Shown: positions 1-11,619 of the stretch, one piece after another
Numbering within the stretch: the first letter of the stretch is position 1
Layout: the number at the start of each line of letters is the position of its first letter
DNA from: Marchantia polymorpha subsp. ruderalis
Taxonomy: Eukaryota; Streptophyta; Marchantiopsida; Marchantiales; Marchantiaceae
Direction: 5' to 3'
Length of the DNA stretch: 64,000 bases
Assembly: GCA_037833965.1 (NCBI GenBank)
Contig: AP031357.1
Location: 15,334,001-15,398,000, forward strand
Program-made: the position numbers and the translations under genes
Notes under the pieces: generated by a model
The model's input: the letters and a program-made list of their open reading frames with translations, nothing else
The model's database searches: none
Told to the model about the DNA's origin: nothing

Positions 1-2480
1 CTCGATCCATGGCTGATCCACTTGCTTCCGATTGACATCTCTGAATCCTCTGCTCGTCGACCTACCCACCAGTTGAAGCGCCCATGTCGTGACAGGGCAG
101 AAGGGTGTGTACGTATAGATTGATATCTATACAGATCCACCCATATTGTGCCTCCGGCTTCATCTTGGTGTCACTATCTGGAAAAGCGCGAAAATCAAGA
201 AGGCAAGTTTGCCAATTTCTTTGAAGGAAAAAGAAAGTTATCATTCTTTGTCCTGGATTCACTATATGAAGTCGTAAACGCTCTAAGCTCGAAGTAACAT
301 AATCATCTACAAGCATTAAATGGGTCAAGGGCCGTAAACATGTCCAAGTTCATTACGTATATCATTGCTCGGGTTTTTTACTTCTATTTTGCAGTACCTG
401 CAACATGATTGAGTTAGTTTTTACATCCCTCGGGAACATGTTTATATGTTACCACGCCTTTCAGCACAGGGAACGTAACATTTCACCGGTTCAAGTCGAT
501 AGTTTTGAATCGGTTTGCATCTAGAGAGATTATGCTGTGTCTGAACGTATTTTGCACGGAATTCCATCAAATAGAGGAAAATGAATTATTTGAACAGAGC
601 TTGGATTGAATTATAATTTTTACGAGGGTCTAAATTTTTTTTTTCTCTTTCTTCTTCCTCTTCTCTATTTTTTCTCCACTTCATGCCACAGAATTACACA
701 CAGTCATGCTCAAATTGCTCTTTCCTATACCTCCAAACTTCTTTTGTCTGAATCCCGTTCATTGGGCGGTGCTATTCCAATGAACTTTGACTTGAGCCCT
801 AAACTTGTGTAACTAACTCGAATAGAAGTCGGTCATCTCGAATGTTACACGTCATACATATGTGTATAAACAAAAGCACATCTTGTCATCTAACTATATA
901 CTTGATATCATTCTAACCCACTTAGTTTTATACGACAAAGCTTCTTATAAATCTCTAATCTCACAAGTTTCGAGGTTCTCCACTCAAAGCTTTTGGGAAA
1001 TTTTCACTTTGATCTATTTCATGCTACTTGTTCGTATATCTTTTCCGATCCTTGCCACATTGTACACGTTGTTTTATGTTAAAATGCAAGCTAAAGAAAC
1101 ATCACATTATAAAGTTTTAACCAAAGACGCACATGACAATCCACCCACAAAGCCTTGTAAACTTCATTTTCCTTTCCATGTTACTCTACAAAATCGTATG
1201 GTCACCTCAGCTAACGAAGATCATTCCTTCAAAGGTTCATCATCAACTATTTCCAAATATATATCTCGGTTTTTATGTAAGACTCCAATGAGTTTCTTTT
1301 ATTACTTTAATGTTATATATGTCAAACTCATCATCATATAGTATCAATTTATGTAAATATCATTCTTATTTAGAAGCTAATATCCCATAAGAAGGGTTTA
1401 GTCTGTACTTTTCAAACCATATGGTTTATAGCTCATAATTATTCAAATCGATTGCTTTTTTAAATGGATATAAGTCTGATCCACTGGAAAAAAAAATTAT
1501 TTTCAAAAATAAAAAATAAAAAATATTTAATTCTTACCAATTGAAGATTATAGAAAACCTTTGTTATGCATGAACATAAACTTCTTGAAATTTCTTTCGT
1601 CACGTTCTATTATAATGATGGGCTATTTTCATATTTATCACCAGTCTGTCAGATGTTAGCCATATTACATGGAGTATATTGCTAAATTATATGACTTATA
1701 CCTACCCTCTGTATTTCGACATGAATGGTGATAAAATTAAGTTCGAAGTAGAACGTTTTGGATATGTTAGTGGAAAAGCTATGTGCGAAGAAAATTAACA
1801 TATATTTTTCACTGTCTTGCAACTTGCAAATTGAATCAATTGATGTTAATTGAAATCTAGCAACCAAGGGAGTCAATATTTATTTCAAATAAGGGAAACG
1901 AGGTGCTTGTTTACGACGTCTTGTTTCTTTTCACATACATGTGTAATAGATGTTGATTAGTCCATAGTAACAAGTCTCTCTATATTTTAGTCGGATTTTA
2001 AATTATAGCATTCACTCTATTGTGATGGGTCCATCCGACACATAGTTTGAAGACTAGCTGATTGTGACATGTGATATTTCTTAAGAGAAAGTGGAACAAA
2101 GTTGTTAAAATCTTATGATCAAGGTACATAGTTATCAATGGTTACATAGTTACAATATTCGATATACATATGCATCAATTTGTTTATACGGATAGAACAA
2201 GCTGCCTGAGGTTGTGTAAGTTATACTTCTTTCCATAAGTTATCGCCATTGTTCCTGTTTCACTTGTTTAGTTCCCACAGTATTGAATGGTATAATACAT
2301 GGAAAACAGAAGCATGGGGAAGTCAGTAACCTTTGAGAACTGAGAGTGTCATGAAACTTTGATATATCCATGATTTTACCTTCATACCCAGAAGTATGAA
2401 GGAACTATAAATATCCAAACTCGTCTTCTGTACATTTTTCCCTTTTGCATACATTTCGTAACCATCATTATCTCACCGAT
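1..2480. other. AT-rich gene-free tract
   Basis: No recognisable gene. The DNA is AT-rich with scattered poly-A and poly-T runs. The longest open frame (about 862-1341, +) begins at a GTG, encodes a hydrophobic low-complexity stretch and resembles no family I know. No transposon protein, terminal repeat or RNA gene could be seen. It most likely is old intergenic or decayed repeat DNA. Confidence 0.6.
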
Positions 2481-3269
2481 AGAAAATCCGTTCAAATTCA
2501 GAGGGCTCAATGATGAGGCTTCGAAATGGGGCAAACGTCGCCCTTGCACAGCAAATCAAAGGCCCATGTGATTTCGAAGGAATCTTCGAATTTGGAGTGG
2601 GCAATGGTTACAAAAACCTTAAACAAACTCTAACCTGTACGATCAAGCGAAGATTTTCCTGAAGAATTGAAGATCACAGAAGTCACGGAGTACAAGTCGC
2701 AGAGCTCGTGACCACTAATCATCTCACACGCGCCACTGTCGGGGGCGACAGAGCCGATGTGGCAGGCGATGGAGCTTGTCGTCGAGATGGACCAATGGCG
2801 ATCTCTCGTTCTCTGTCGGCTGAGGCTTGGCTCGGAACTCTCGTCGCTCTCCGACGAGTCCCCGTCGCTCGCGGTCACCTGTTCACCGTACCGTCACGGT
2901 GCTCTGCAGCCGCGTAAATAACGGTCGCGACCCAGAATCTCCCGTGAATGCAGTGTCCCAGGCTCCCCGCTCCTCCGGCGACCGGACCTCGTACAAAACC
3001 GAACGAGATTCTTCCTCCAGCAGTTCCTGCTAAATGCGATAAGATAAAGGCGGGCTCCCGTGGCATCCCTTTAGCTGTGGCCCTGCTAATTCTATCCTCT
3101 GCCCGGGACGATAGACTAGTATCAATCAGCTGACAGTGGAGCGGAGGGAGGGGAAGCACGCGACGAAGGAAGGAAGGAAGCAAGGAAGAGGAGACGAGAG
3201 GCGCAGCGAGCACGAAGAGCAGCTTCTCGCGGATTAGTGCCGAGCAGCAGCAGCAGCAAAGCTGTAGCC
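2481..3269 (+). promoter_or_regulatory. GC-rich promoter and 5' leader region of the plastid L11 gene
   Basis: Composition switches from AT-rich to GC-rich at about 2.5 kb and stays so up to the L11 start codon at 3270. Just before the start codon is a short CAG run (about 3244-3258). Long antisense frames in this stretch (for example 2875-3465) are explained by the GC-rich composition. No TATA box could be assigned with confidence. Confidence 0.4.
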
Positions 3270-4565
3270 ATGGCAGCGGCGTGCGCTTCGAGTGTGGTGG
3301 CCGGGGCCGCTGGATTGAGAACATCACCGACAGGGTTGGGACCATGCTCGACGTCCAAGCAAGGCGCTGTGAGCTTCTCGTCATGCGTGAGTCTGAGGGG
3401 CGACTGCGCGTCGCTGAGAATGGCCGGCACGGCTTCCGCGAATGCCGTTGCCGCGAGGCAGCCATTCCAAGTGCTGGCTATGGCTCCTCCCAAGCCCGCC
3501 GGGAAGGCCAAGAAAGGTATGTTCCCCCTTCTCGCATTGTCAATTTGGTGTGCGTTAGGGGAATAGGATTGTTTTAGGGATTAACCAAGTAGATTGCACT
3601 TCCATGGAGGTCAGCCATTTCATCTTGTTTGCAGCAAATGCTTGAATGCGCGGGTGGGCCGAGAGAGTAATTGGAATTTAATTTGAAGCAAATGGGGAGT
3701 GCCATCGACCCTTATCAGTGGGGATTGCTCTTGGTGCTGTCATTTGCAGTCGTCGGAATTGTGAAGCTTGCCTTGGAAGCGGGTAAGGCCACTCCAGCGC
3801 CCCCAGTCGGTCCAGCTTTGGGTTCCAAGGGAGTGAACATCATGGCTTTTTGCAAGGAGTACAATGCCAAGACAGCTGATAAACCCGGGTACATCATCCC
3901 CGTCGAAATCACAGTTTTTGACGTAAGTGAACGACCGGTTTGTCATTTGCTGGTTCAATTCCATTATTTGAATAACTCGAATTAGACTTTCGGAACTGAA
4001 ACCATGCGGCGGGGATTGTTTGGAAATCTTGTGACTATGCTTGGAAACTTAGCTGGCTTGCTTGATTTGTCGATCGACTTCATGTGTTTCTGTTTCAGAG
4101 GGTTTTGTGGATAGGTTTAAGCTTTTATCCAGTCATTGTTTGATGACGTTTACATCGTTATTTTCCAGGACAAGAGTTTCACTTTCATTCTGAAAACTCC
4201 TCCGGCGTCCGTTCTTCTGCTGAAAGCTGCCGGTAGGTTTGTTCACATGCTAATGTACAGTCTTATTTTTCTTTTATAGAAGCGACGTTGTCAAAGAAAC
4301 CTGACGCCTTGATGGATTACAGTTCGAGCGGGACTAATTCTTCTTTGGACTTACAGGTGTAGCGAAGGGATCAAATAGTCCTCAAAAGGAGAAAGTAGGA
4401 AAAGTGACCAAGGACCAAGTAAGGATTATTGCGGAAGAGAAGTTACAAGACCTGAACTGTACATCAATCGAGTCTGCCATGAGGATCATAGCAGGAACGG
4501 CCGCCAACATGGGGATAGACATCGACCCTCCGATTCTAGTCAAGAAGGAGAAAGTTTTATACTAG
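3270..4565 (+). CDS. PRPL11: Plastid ribosomal protein L11 (uL11c), nucleus-encoded, 4 exons
   Basis: L11 sits at the base of the large-subunit stalk, where it binds 23S rRNA with L10/L12 and helps translation GTPases work. Exons read as 3270-3516, 3750-3922, 4169-4232 and 4357-4565, joining in frame to about 230 residues. Residues 1-75 are rich in Ala, Ser and Arg with few acidic residues, as expected of a chloroplast transit peptide. The mature part begins near KPAGKAKK and carries the L11 hallmark [20 protein letters not shown], then [21 protein letters not shown] across an exon junction, and ends with a conserved C-terminal domain ([19 protein letters not shown]). The start is the ATG in context gccATGgca. 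All introns are GT-AG. The transit peptide and strong match to plastid rather than mitochondrial L11 support the plastid assignment. Confidence 0.95.
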
Positions 4566-6733
4566 TGAAATCCGGTTTAGGTCTCTCCAGTTAAATGTTA
4601 GTGAAAAGAATATTTACCCTGTATCAATCAATTTAAATGTAGCGTAGCCCCTGTCTCGCAAATATTCATGTTCAAAGAGAGATGTCTCTGGACTCATTCA
4701 AGGCGCATCAATGGAGTCTCTGTGTACACTACTTGGATCAGAGTCGTCATTCAAGGCCCTCTTATTTTGTTTGTCCGCTTTTGAAGGACGTGATGATGAG
4801 GAAGTAGTATGAGGGAAGTCCAAGTTGCACCAATCACGAGTCACGGATTGCTGAACTCATCTCGAATCAATGAATGTGGATCCCTCCTATGCACGTGCAC
4901 ATATGCTCTGGGACATCTGCTTTGTCGGACACGGTGCAGAGTCAATCGTCGTCGAGATCAGCTCAGGGGAAGCCCACTCTGATATAGGTGGGGCGGCCCA
5001 GCCCAGTGTGCACGATTGACGAACTACTTACTGTATCTCAGGCTTGACTTCCTCACGGCCGGACCTCTCACGAGAAGATCTACCACTTGCACCGAGATCA
5101 CTTGTCGCCCTTCACCTGAAACGAAAAGTTCTCAACCGATTCTTGACCGGAGTGCACACTGTACGTAAGACCTTACCCTCCCCCACGATGGTTTGCGTCC
5201 GAGATGATGGAAGTGCGACAGCTGTACAATTGTGAATTCGCCCGACTTCTCTCACACCCGACTCATTGTGATTGTCGATCGGTGGACCATACCCGTGGAG
5301 CATTCCCGCAGAATTCTTTGATCCTCAGCTTGGCACTAAGGCTCGGCCTCGAGGGGCGAGTAGAAGAAACGCAGTGGCGGGGAATTCCAGAACTGCGTTT
5401 TACTATCGTCAGTACGATGGTCAGAGCCAGAACTCGAATCACAAGTCGGCGAAACCATGGAATTTCTGTATACGGCAAGAGAGGAAGGTGAGAACCGTGT
5501 GAGAACGTCCGCAGCGCGCATCATGAACACTCTTCCCCATAACGCAACGAATACCCAAAATCACGAACCGGTGAAACTCTGAATTATCAAACAGCGAAGG
5601 AACGTCAGAAATAGGAAAGTTCCCCCGGAGACGGGCAAAGCTTAGGGTCGCATGCGACGTGAGAGAATCATATATCGGGCTCACATGGACGGACACCCAA
5701 AGCTCGGGGTGGAGACGGCGCAGATATCTTCGTCTGCATCACCTGCATCCTCTCTACGGGCGTAGTGAGAGGGCGGACATAGCGGGGGCCGGGGGTGGCG
5801 AGTTTATATAAATCCCGGAGGGGCATGGCTGCCGTCAGTGGGGTGGGGGGGGGAGGTGATGTAATGAGTACGTGAATATCGAAGAGTCGCTCCGCCCGCG
5901 GCCACATGTGAGTCAGCCACAAAGTCTCGCATGAATGAATCACTCGGTTGCCTGAGTGTTTCCTCGCAGTGGAGAGTGGGCCCCAGAGCGAAACAACCCT
6001 CCAGTGTGATCGTCGTCACCCGATTCCAACGGTTTCGGTAAACCTTGCTGCTACAGAGTCCTGATCCCGTCACCGAGAAAGTCTAACTACCGCACGCACT
6101 GTCTCACACTTGCGGCAACTTTAGGGCTGATGGACTTTCTCATCGTGCTGACGAACCCAGCGACGTCTTTTCCTTCCTTCGCCTGAAGTCGGAAACTCGT
6201 CCGCTGCCGAGAGTCACTGCGTCACTGGAATCTGCGATATTCCGTCCGTGGTGAAAGCACACGAGGATGGTAGAATCTAAATTGACGACAGTCGATTCTT
6301 GAAGGGCCGTCGGTCCCAGTGTTTTCTTCGGGAACTCTACCACCATATGTTTTCGTCGTCGCTATCGGTGGAGCACTAGGCGCCCCTGCCATTACTTTCT
6401 GAAATTGATCTACATATCTCTGATATGTGGCAGATTCCGCTGGGCTCGAAGAAGCAGGGCTTTAGACGCTGGGAAGACGAGGGTTTAAAGTAACGCTCCT
6501 GTTTACGTCGTCTCTCGTCTTACTGGTGCTGTTAGCTCTTGGAATTAAGACTTCTTTGACAGGACACTCCTGTTCAAGACTTTTAAAGCGAGCAATAGCT
6601 CGACGTTTTTGCTTGTTGAAATTTTGCAAATCGGTGAATTCGGGGTTTGTGTCGAGGGAGTTGCTCCATCTTCGCAGAACTGTTCCTTTGTGCCGAAGGC
6701 CCACAGACTGGCCAATTATCTCGATCAAAGCCT
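4566..6733. other. Intergenic region between L11 and RUS genes
   Basis: It holds the L11 3' untranslated region and the upstream region of the next gene. Many short frames exist on both strands, none with recognisable protein features or credible exon structure. Around 5.7-6.1 kb the DNA is GC-richer with a run of G near 5843-5853. The 5' untranslated region of the RUS gene probably starts somewhere after 6.4 kb, and a frame in phase with the RUS gene is open upstream of its first ATG. Confidence 0.5.
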
Positions 6734-9700
6734 ATGCTGGGCTTTCCAGCCGTTTCTGCTCGCCACCATGAGTTGAGAATTGTGCGTGCAGGAGGGAGCA
6801 ATCCATGGGGTGGAGGCAGGTGTCTGGATTGCCTACATCGGTCCAAGTGTGGTGTTTCTTATGGAAAAAGAAGGCGACAGGACGTTATAGCAGCAGATTG
6901 TGGAAATTTTGGGAAAGTTCCTTCTTTCGATTTTGCAAACAGTGGGCGAGGTTTAGCTCAGCATGTTTGTCAGATACTGAGCTGGAAATTTAGGAGGTCA
7001 GAAGTTCAAAAGCTCCCAATATTTTTCTACAAGGATGGACAGCAATTGCAATTTGCTTGGGATGGACAATCCCTGCTCATGGAACCTGCAGATCAAAAAG
7101 TGGACGATGGAGGATCGAGTAGGGAACATCAGTTTTACTGGTCTGGTGTGGGAAGAATGAGGAGGAGCTTGCGCAAGACTTTCGTTCCAGAGCACGTCCG
7201 CCCACATTACCTGTCTTACATGAGGTGGAAATTCATGCACCGAGTTCTTAGCTCGGTACTTCAAGTGCAGTGTACGCAGGTGAACATTCTCGTCTCAGCT
7301 TTTGCTACCTTTTCCTGCGGCTAGTTTCTCCCGTTTTGTTGAATGTACACTTTTTGAAGGGCAGTCTATAGATTGTTCATCAGACTCCGGCTGAGCCTGT
7401 CGTGTTGTTCTTACACGTGAGAAACTGGAAAATGAGGCAGGCAATGCTGCAGGCGATCGGAATAGGAGCAAGAAGGGCTCTACCAGCAGCAGCGGGGTTG
7501 AACTGGGTGTTGAAGGATGGGCTTGGTCGACTGGGACGTCTTGCGTACTCCGGTTCTCTTGGCTCCACTTTTGATTCCAATTTGAAGGTCCTCAGCTTTA
7601 ATCCAATGATATTAAATCTTTCGTGTATTATTTTACACAAGAGTAGGTTGAATGACGCCCGAACGGCTTGACTTTGCACCTTGGATTTCATAGAGAGCCG
7701 GACAGGGATTAAGAGCTGCAATTGCTGTTTTTGCGAAGATGATGATTCTAACGTGTCAATTGGAGTTTCAGAGAGTGAGGTTTTCAACATCTATTCTCTT
7801 CAGCTTGAGCCTGGGCCTGGAGATGTTGACACCGTACTTCCCCTCCTACTTTTTGATTCTTGCAACGGTGGCAAATATTGGCAGATCAATTGCTTTGGCT
7901 GCTTATCTGGCCACTAGTGTAATTACGTCAACCCCCACTCTTTGTCATTCTCGTCTTGTGTACAGTTGGCAAAATAATACTGAAAGTTTACATGTCAATG
8001 GATGTTTGCTCAAAATTGTCATTGCGTATGTTTGACAATAGAACCGAACAACGTTCATATGCTCTAGATGTAGTCCTTTTATCTGAGCCATAAATGTGAC
8101 TCGTCTCCTTGGACTCTCACTTCTAAAAATATGCACGATTTCAGTCAGCTATACACAAAAGCTTTGCCATTGGAGACAACCTTGCAGATGTTGCTGCAAA
8201 AGGACAGGTGCGAAGTTCTGTTTCCATGTCTTTTTCATACAAAGAGTGCAGCTCAATTTATATTTAGAAGAATCTTTTCCTCAGTATCTCACCTTAAGAC
8301 GTCTTACCCAGCTAAGCGACTTAGAACTCCTACGTTACGTATGTTTCTGTTTACATGATTGCTGAAGGCAGGTGCAAACAGTGGTTGCTGATAATCTTGG
8401 TCTGGCAGTATCTTGCGCGTTGAGTACCGTTATAAGAACCAATAGAAGGTGAAGCATATTCTGTTTTTCTTTGTGGCTTGTCTGAATTTTGTGAGCTGCA
8501 AGTCGTCCTTCTGTGGATTCAAATTTACTAGCATAGGTGTATATACGCTCCTGGTAGATATATTTTCTCAATTTTTGTGTATTTTTGTACAGGTTGGAGT
8601 ATCTGCTACTCGTTTTGTTTCCCATTTTAACTGGCCTTGATTTATACGCTATCTATCACGAGCTTCAAGCAGTCCACCTACAAACATTGAACAAGGTACA
8701 CTTGTCTTAGTTTCGGATTTGGTCTTGATTATGTTGTCCAGAAACGGTTACTGAGTCGGGAATGTGGGAGTTTGCAGTTCAGAATGTTGGGATTAGTTTA
8801 TGAGATAGAGAAACCTTTCATTCAGTGGAAGTTTTCTAGCTTCTCATTTACGCGCTGAACGAGTCTTTGAGCCGTTTGCTGATTATCTTTGTCAAGTCTT
8901 TCAGTATCAGGGCCGATATGACGTTGTGAAACGTTGTGATGAAGTTTTGAGGCCTTATCTTTTTTTGGAATGCAGGTACGGCTTGAAATCATCGTTGAGA
9001 AATGGCTAAGGAAAAACGACGTACCGTCAACTGAAGAAGTGAGCATTATAGAAGGCTCACAGTTTTTCCAGTTTCCTGGTAACGATTCCACCAAATTTGT
9101 ATTGAACGTGCTTGATATTCATCCATCATGAAAAGACGAGCTTGTATTTAAGAGTGCTCAAAAGGTGCACCGTGTTCTTTGCAGCTCAGACTACCTTGCC
9201 TTTGAGGATTGGAGCATTGAAACCTGCAGGCTGGAATCCAGATGATCTGCTGCATGTGTTCCAGTCTCAATCCCAGCAACCGTATGCTCTATTTCGAGAG
9301 TCGCAGAGTTCTATACCCTTGTTCCATCAGGTAGATGTTTGACCTGATTCTATTGCTGTAGTCTCGCACAAGCCTGTGTTGTAAATGAATGAACGTTTAA
9401 TTCTCTAAGTCCTGTCGTCTTCTTTCCCCTTATTTGTCTCATAGTCCCGGGACTTCTCCCTTTATTCGCATACTCCAAGAGCCGGAAAAGACCTGCTTGG
9501 TTTGATGATTTAGTTTTTACGGGCAAACGGGAACTCAATCTCATACTTTTTCTCCTCTCAGACAGGATTACTATTATGGTTGAAGGATGAGTTTACCCCA
9601 AGGGATGTCATCACGGGTGCACTACAGGTATGTCATTGCGTTTAACGTACTAGCCTACTTTCAATGCAGTTGACCGTATTGTATACAACGAGATTCAACG

Positions 9701-10103
9701 TCTTACCCAACGTGCAACAAGAAATACAAACCATTCTCTGACATTAACCTTTACACCCTAGAACTCAGTCTCTGTTGGTGGGATATTGTTCATGTATCAG
9801 GTGGCACACTTGAGGGACTTGACAGGTAGTTCTAGGTCCCCGAAGTTGGAACCTGAAGACAAGGAGGCGACGAAACGTTCTGACCCACATTTGGAAATTC
9901 ATGACGCAACGGACCGGCGACGAATTCCTCGAATTTCTCAAGAAGGCTGGCTGATTCTGGTCGAGAGAAGTAGGCAACAAGCTTTGGCTGATGTAGACGC
10001 TCTTTTGGCTGCAATGGAGATGAATGGGTGGCAAACGAAGCACATCCTACTGGCTCCTGACGAGCGTCGCACCTACAGCACACACCTAAGACAACAGAGT
10101 TGA
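6734..10103 (+). CDS. ROOT UV-B SENSITIVE family protein (DUF647), RUS4/RUS6-like, 10 exons
   Basis: RUS/DUF647 proteins are plant membrane proteins. In Arabidopsis, RUS1 and RUS2 act in UV-B responses of the root and in vitamin B6 balance. Exons: 6734-7279, 7441-7587, 7772-7918, 8145-8207, 8372-8448, 8593-8695, 8976-9078, 9185-9330, 9562-9627 and 9801-10103, all GT-AG and in phase, giving about 566 residues. The family core is plain: LNWVLKDGLGRLGRL, then FDSNLKRVRFSTS, a hydrophobic stretch EMLTPYFPSYFLILATVANI, SFAIGDNLADVAAKGQ, and a membrane-like segment before LDLYAIYHELQAVHL. The wording RVRFSTS is closer to what I remember of RUS4/RUS6 than of RUS1; this subfamily call is inference. 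The start is the first in-frame ATG, but the frame is open upstream, so the true start may differ. The N-terminus is unconserved and may hold a targeting signal. Confidence 0.9.
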
Positions 10104-11183
10104 ACGAGCCATCACGCATACCGGGATCGATGCACGAAGGATAACCTTCTTCATGGTTACTTGAAACACCCAAGGGAGATAACTCACAATAGTGGAACGG
10201 AGCACACACGAAAGCCTTTGAAAGTACAGAGCGTCCAACTGCTCAATCCACTCCAAAGCCTTCACCAGCTTTTTGAAGCCTTTCGAGAGCCAATGTGTAG
10301 TTCATTGGTTAAATAAGTCAGGCTGCGCGTGGTGCATCTGATATATCAATATACGTTGTAAAAAGTCAGATTGCACGACCAGACTCATATCACAGAGTAC
10401 TCTTTGGCTTAAGGTCTCGTTTGCTTCGAACGTTAAATGAAGCGGCCCCGGGGCATTACCATTGGTTTGGCGTTGTTCTATTTTGCCAGTCATGCGCGAC
10501 ATTCTTGTTGGTACATTCTAATGACCGTAATGTTCGTTATTGAGTTCCTCCTGTCGGAATGTATGCCTTAAAACTGGAACTAAAGTCAAGCAATAATTGA
10601 CTTTTAAGGTTGCATGGCAACTGTAAATGAGACTAGCCCTTGTGACACGAGACTGAGCTCCAACGAACTAAAGTACACATACACGATGCTTACTATCTAA
10701 ATGAGTACGGCTCAGACTTCAAATCTGAAGGGGAGAAATTCCCATGAACCTCGAACGGTGTTCACCGTGTACAGACAACCAAAGCGTCGGGCGGTCTCGA
10801 GAAACCGTGTAATGCCAAATTCTGTCCGACATTAGGGAGAGGATTCGACCAGAAGTTGCAGAAAAGGCAAACGGCATCGAGCTGCTCCTGAATGCAAGGA
10901 ACAGGAGACGGCAGCAAAGTGCCGCCTGTCCTCTGTGGAAAGTCAACTTTGAAGCATTATTGGTCGGTCTCGTAGATAGACCAGCTTCTAGTTCTGATTG
11001 CACTCTGATGTTTAAATAAGCTTTAAATCCTGTCAACCAGCCACGACGCCCTGACCGACTGCACACTCGCTTGCCTGCACGCAACTCTCGTGGTCAAATA
11101 GGGAGTCTGCGGAGTCTCGAATACGCTCATCCGCCCTGAGACCGTCTTGACCGGATGGATGGGTCGCCGACTGAAGCCTTAGG

Positions 11184-11231
<48 letters not shown>

Positions 11232-11619
11232 TTCGGAAGCTCCTGCGCGAGAGCCGAGAGCAAATTGCGGGACAGGAATGCTTGCATATTCTCGAGGCAG
11301 GGAGGCAGAGAGGGATCGAGGGAAGAGTCAACGAGGACCACGACGCGGAGGACCGACGGCATATGGCAGTCGTGGAATGTAAGCCCAGCTGCGATTGAAA
11401 GGTCGAGCAGTGAATGCCGCACGACAAGTGGCCCCGTCCAGGACCTGATTAGGGTGCACTCCCGAGAGTGAAAGATAGAGACGGAGAGAGGGAGGGAGAG
11501 AGAGAGAGAGATAGTAAGTTGTTTCATCTCAGGTCTGCTCTGCTGTGCTGGGCGAGAAACTGAAGCTCCGGGATCAAGGCCCAACGCAGAGTCGAGTCGA
11601 TTCGAGGGAGCTCAACAAC
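10104..11619 (+). promoter_or_regulatory. Intergenic and 5' region of TMEM208 gene, with GA repeats
   Basis: The first part holds the 3' end of the RUS gene and shows nothing else. From 11.1 kb on it is GA-rich: a run of about 17 AG units at 11187-11221 and a shorter GA tract near 11480-11512, both within 450 bases of the TMEM208 start codon. GA repeats in plant leaders are common targets of BASIC PENTACYSTEINE factors (known), so a regulatory role is possible (inference). Long frames across the repeat are low-complexity artefacts. Confidence 0.4.
11187..11221 (+). repeat. (AG)n microsatellite upstream of TMEM208
   Basis: About 17 uninterrupted AG dinucleotides followed by an impure AAAGAGAGAG continuation. 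It lies roughly 400 bases before the start codon, probably in the promoter or 5' leader. Confidence 0.9.

Noticed and set aside
862-1341. 159-codon AT-rich frame
   Set aside because: It has a GTG rather than ATG start, a hydrophobic low-complexity product, and no recognisable family.
2875-3511. Minus-strand frames of 129-196 codons over the L11 first exon
   Set aside because: They are antisense shadows of the GC-rich transit-peptide exon and promoter.
11033-11584. 183-codon minus-strand frame upstream of TMEM208
   Set aside because: It crosses the AG microsatellite and other GA-rich DNA, so it is low-complexity and not gene-like.
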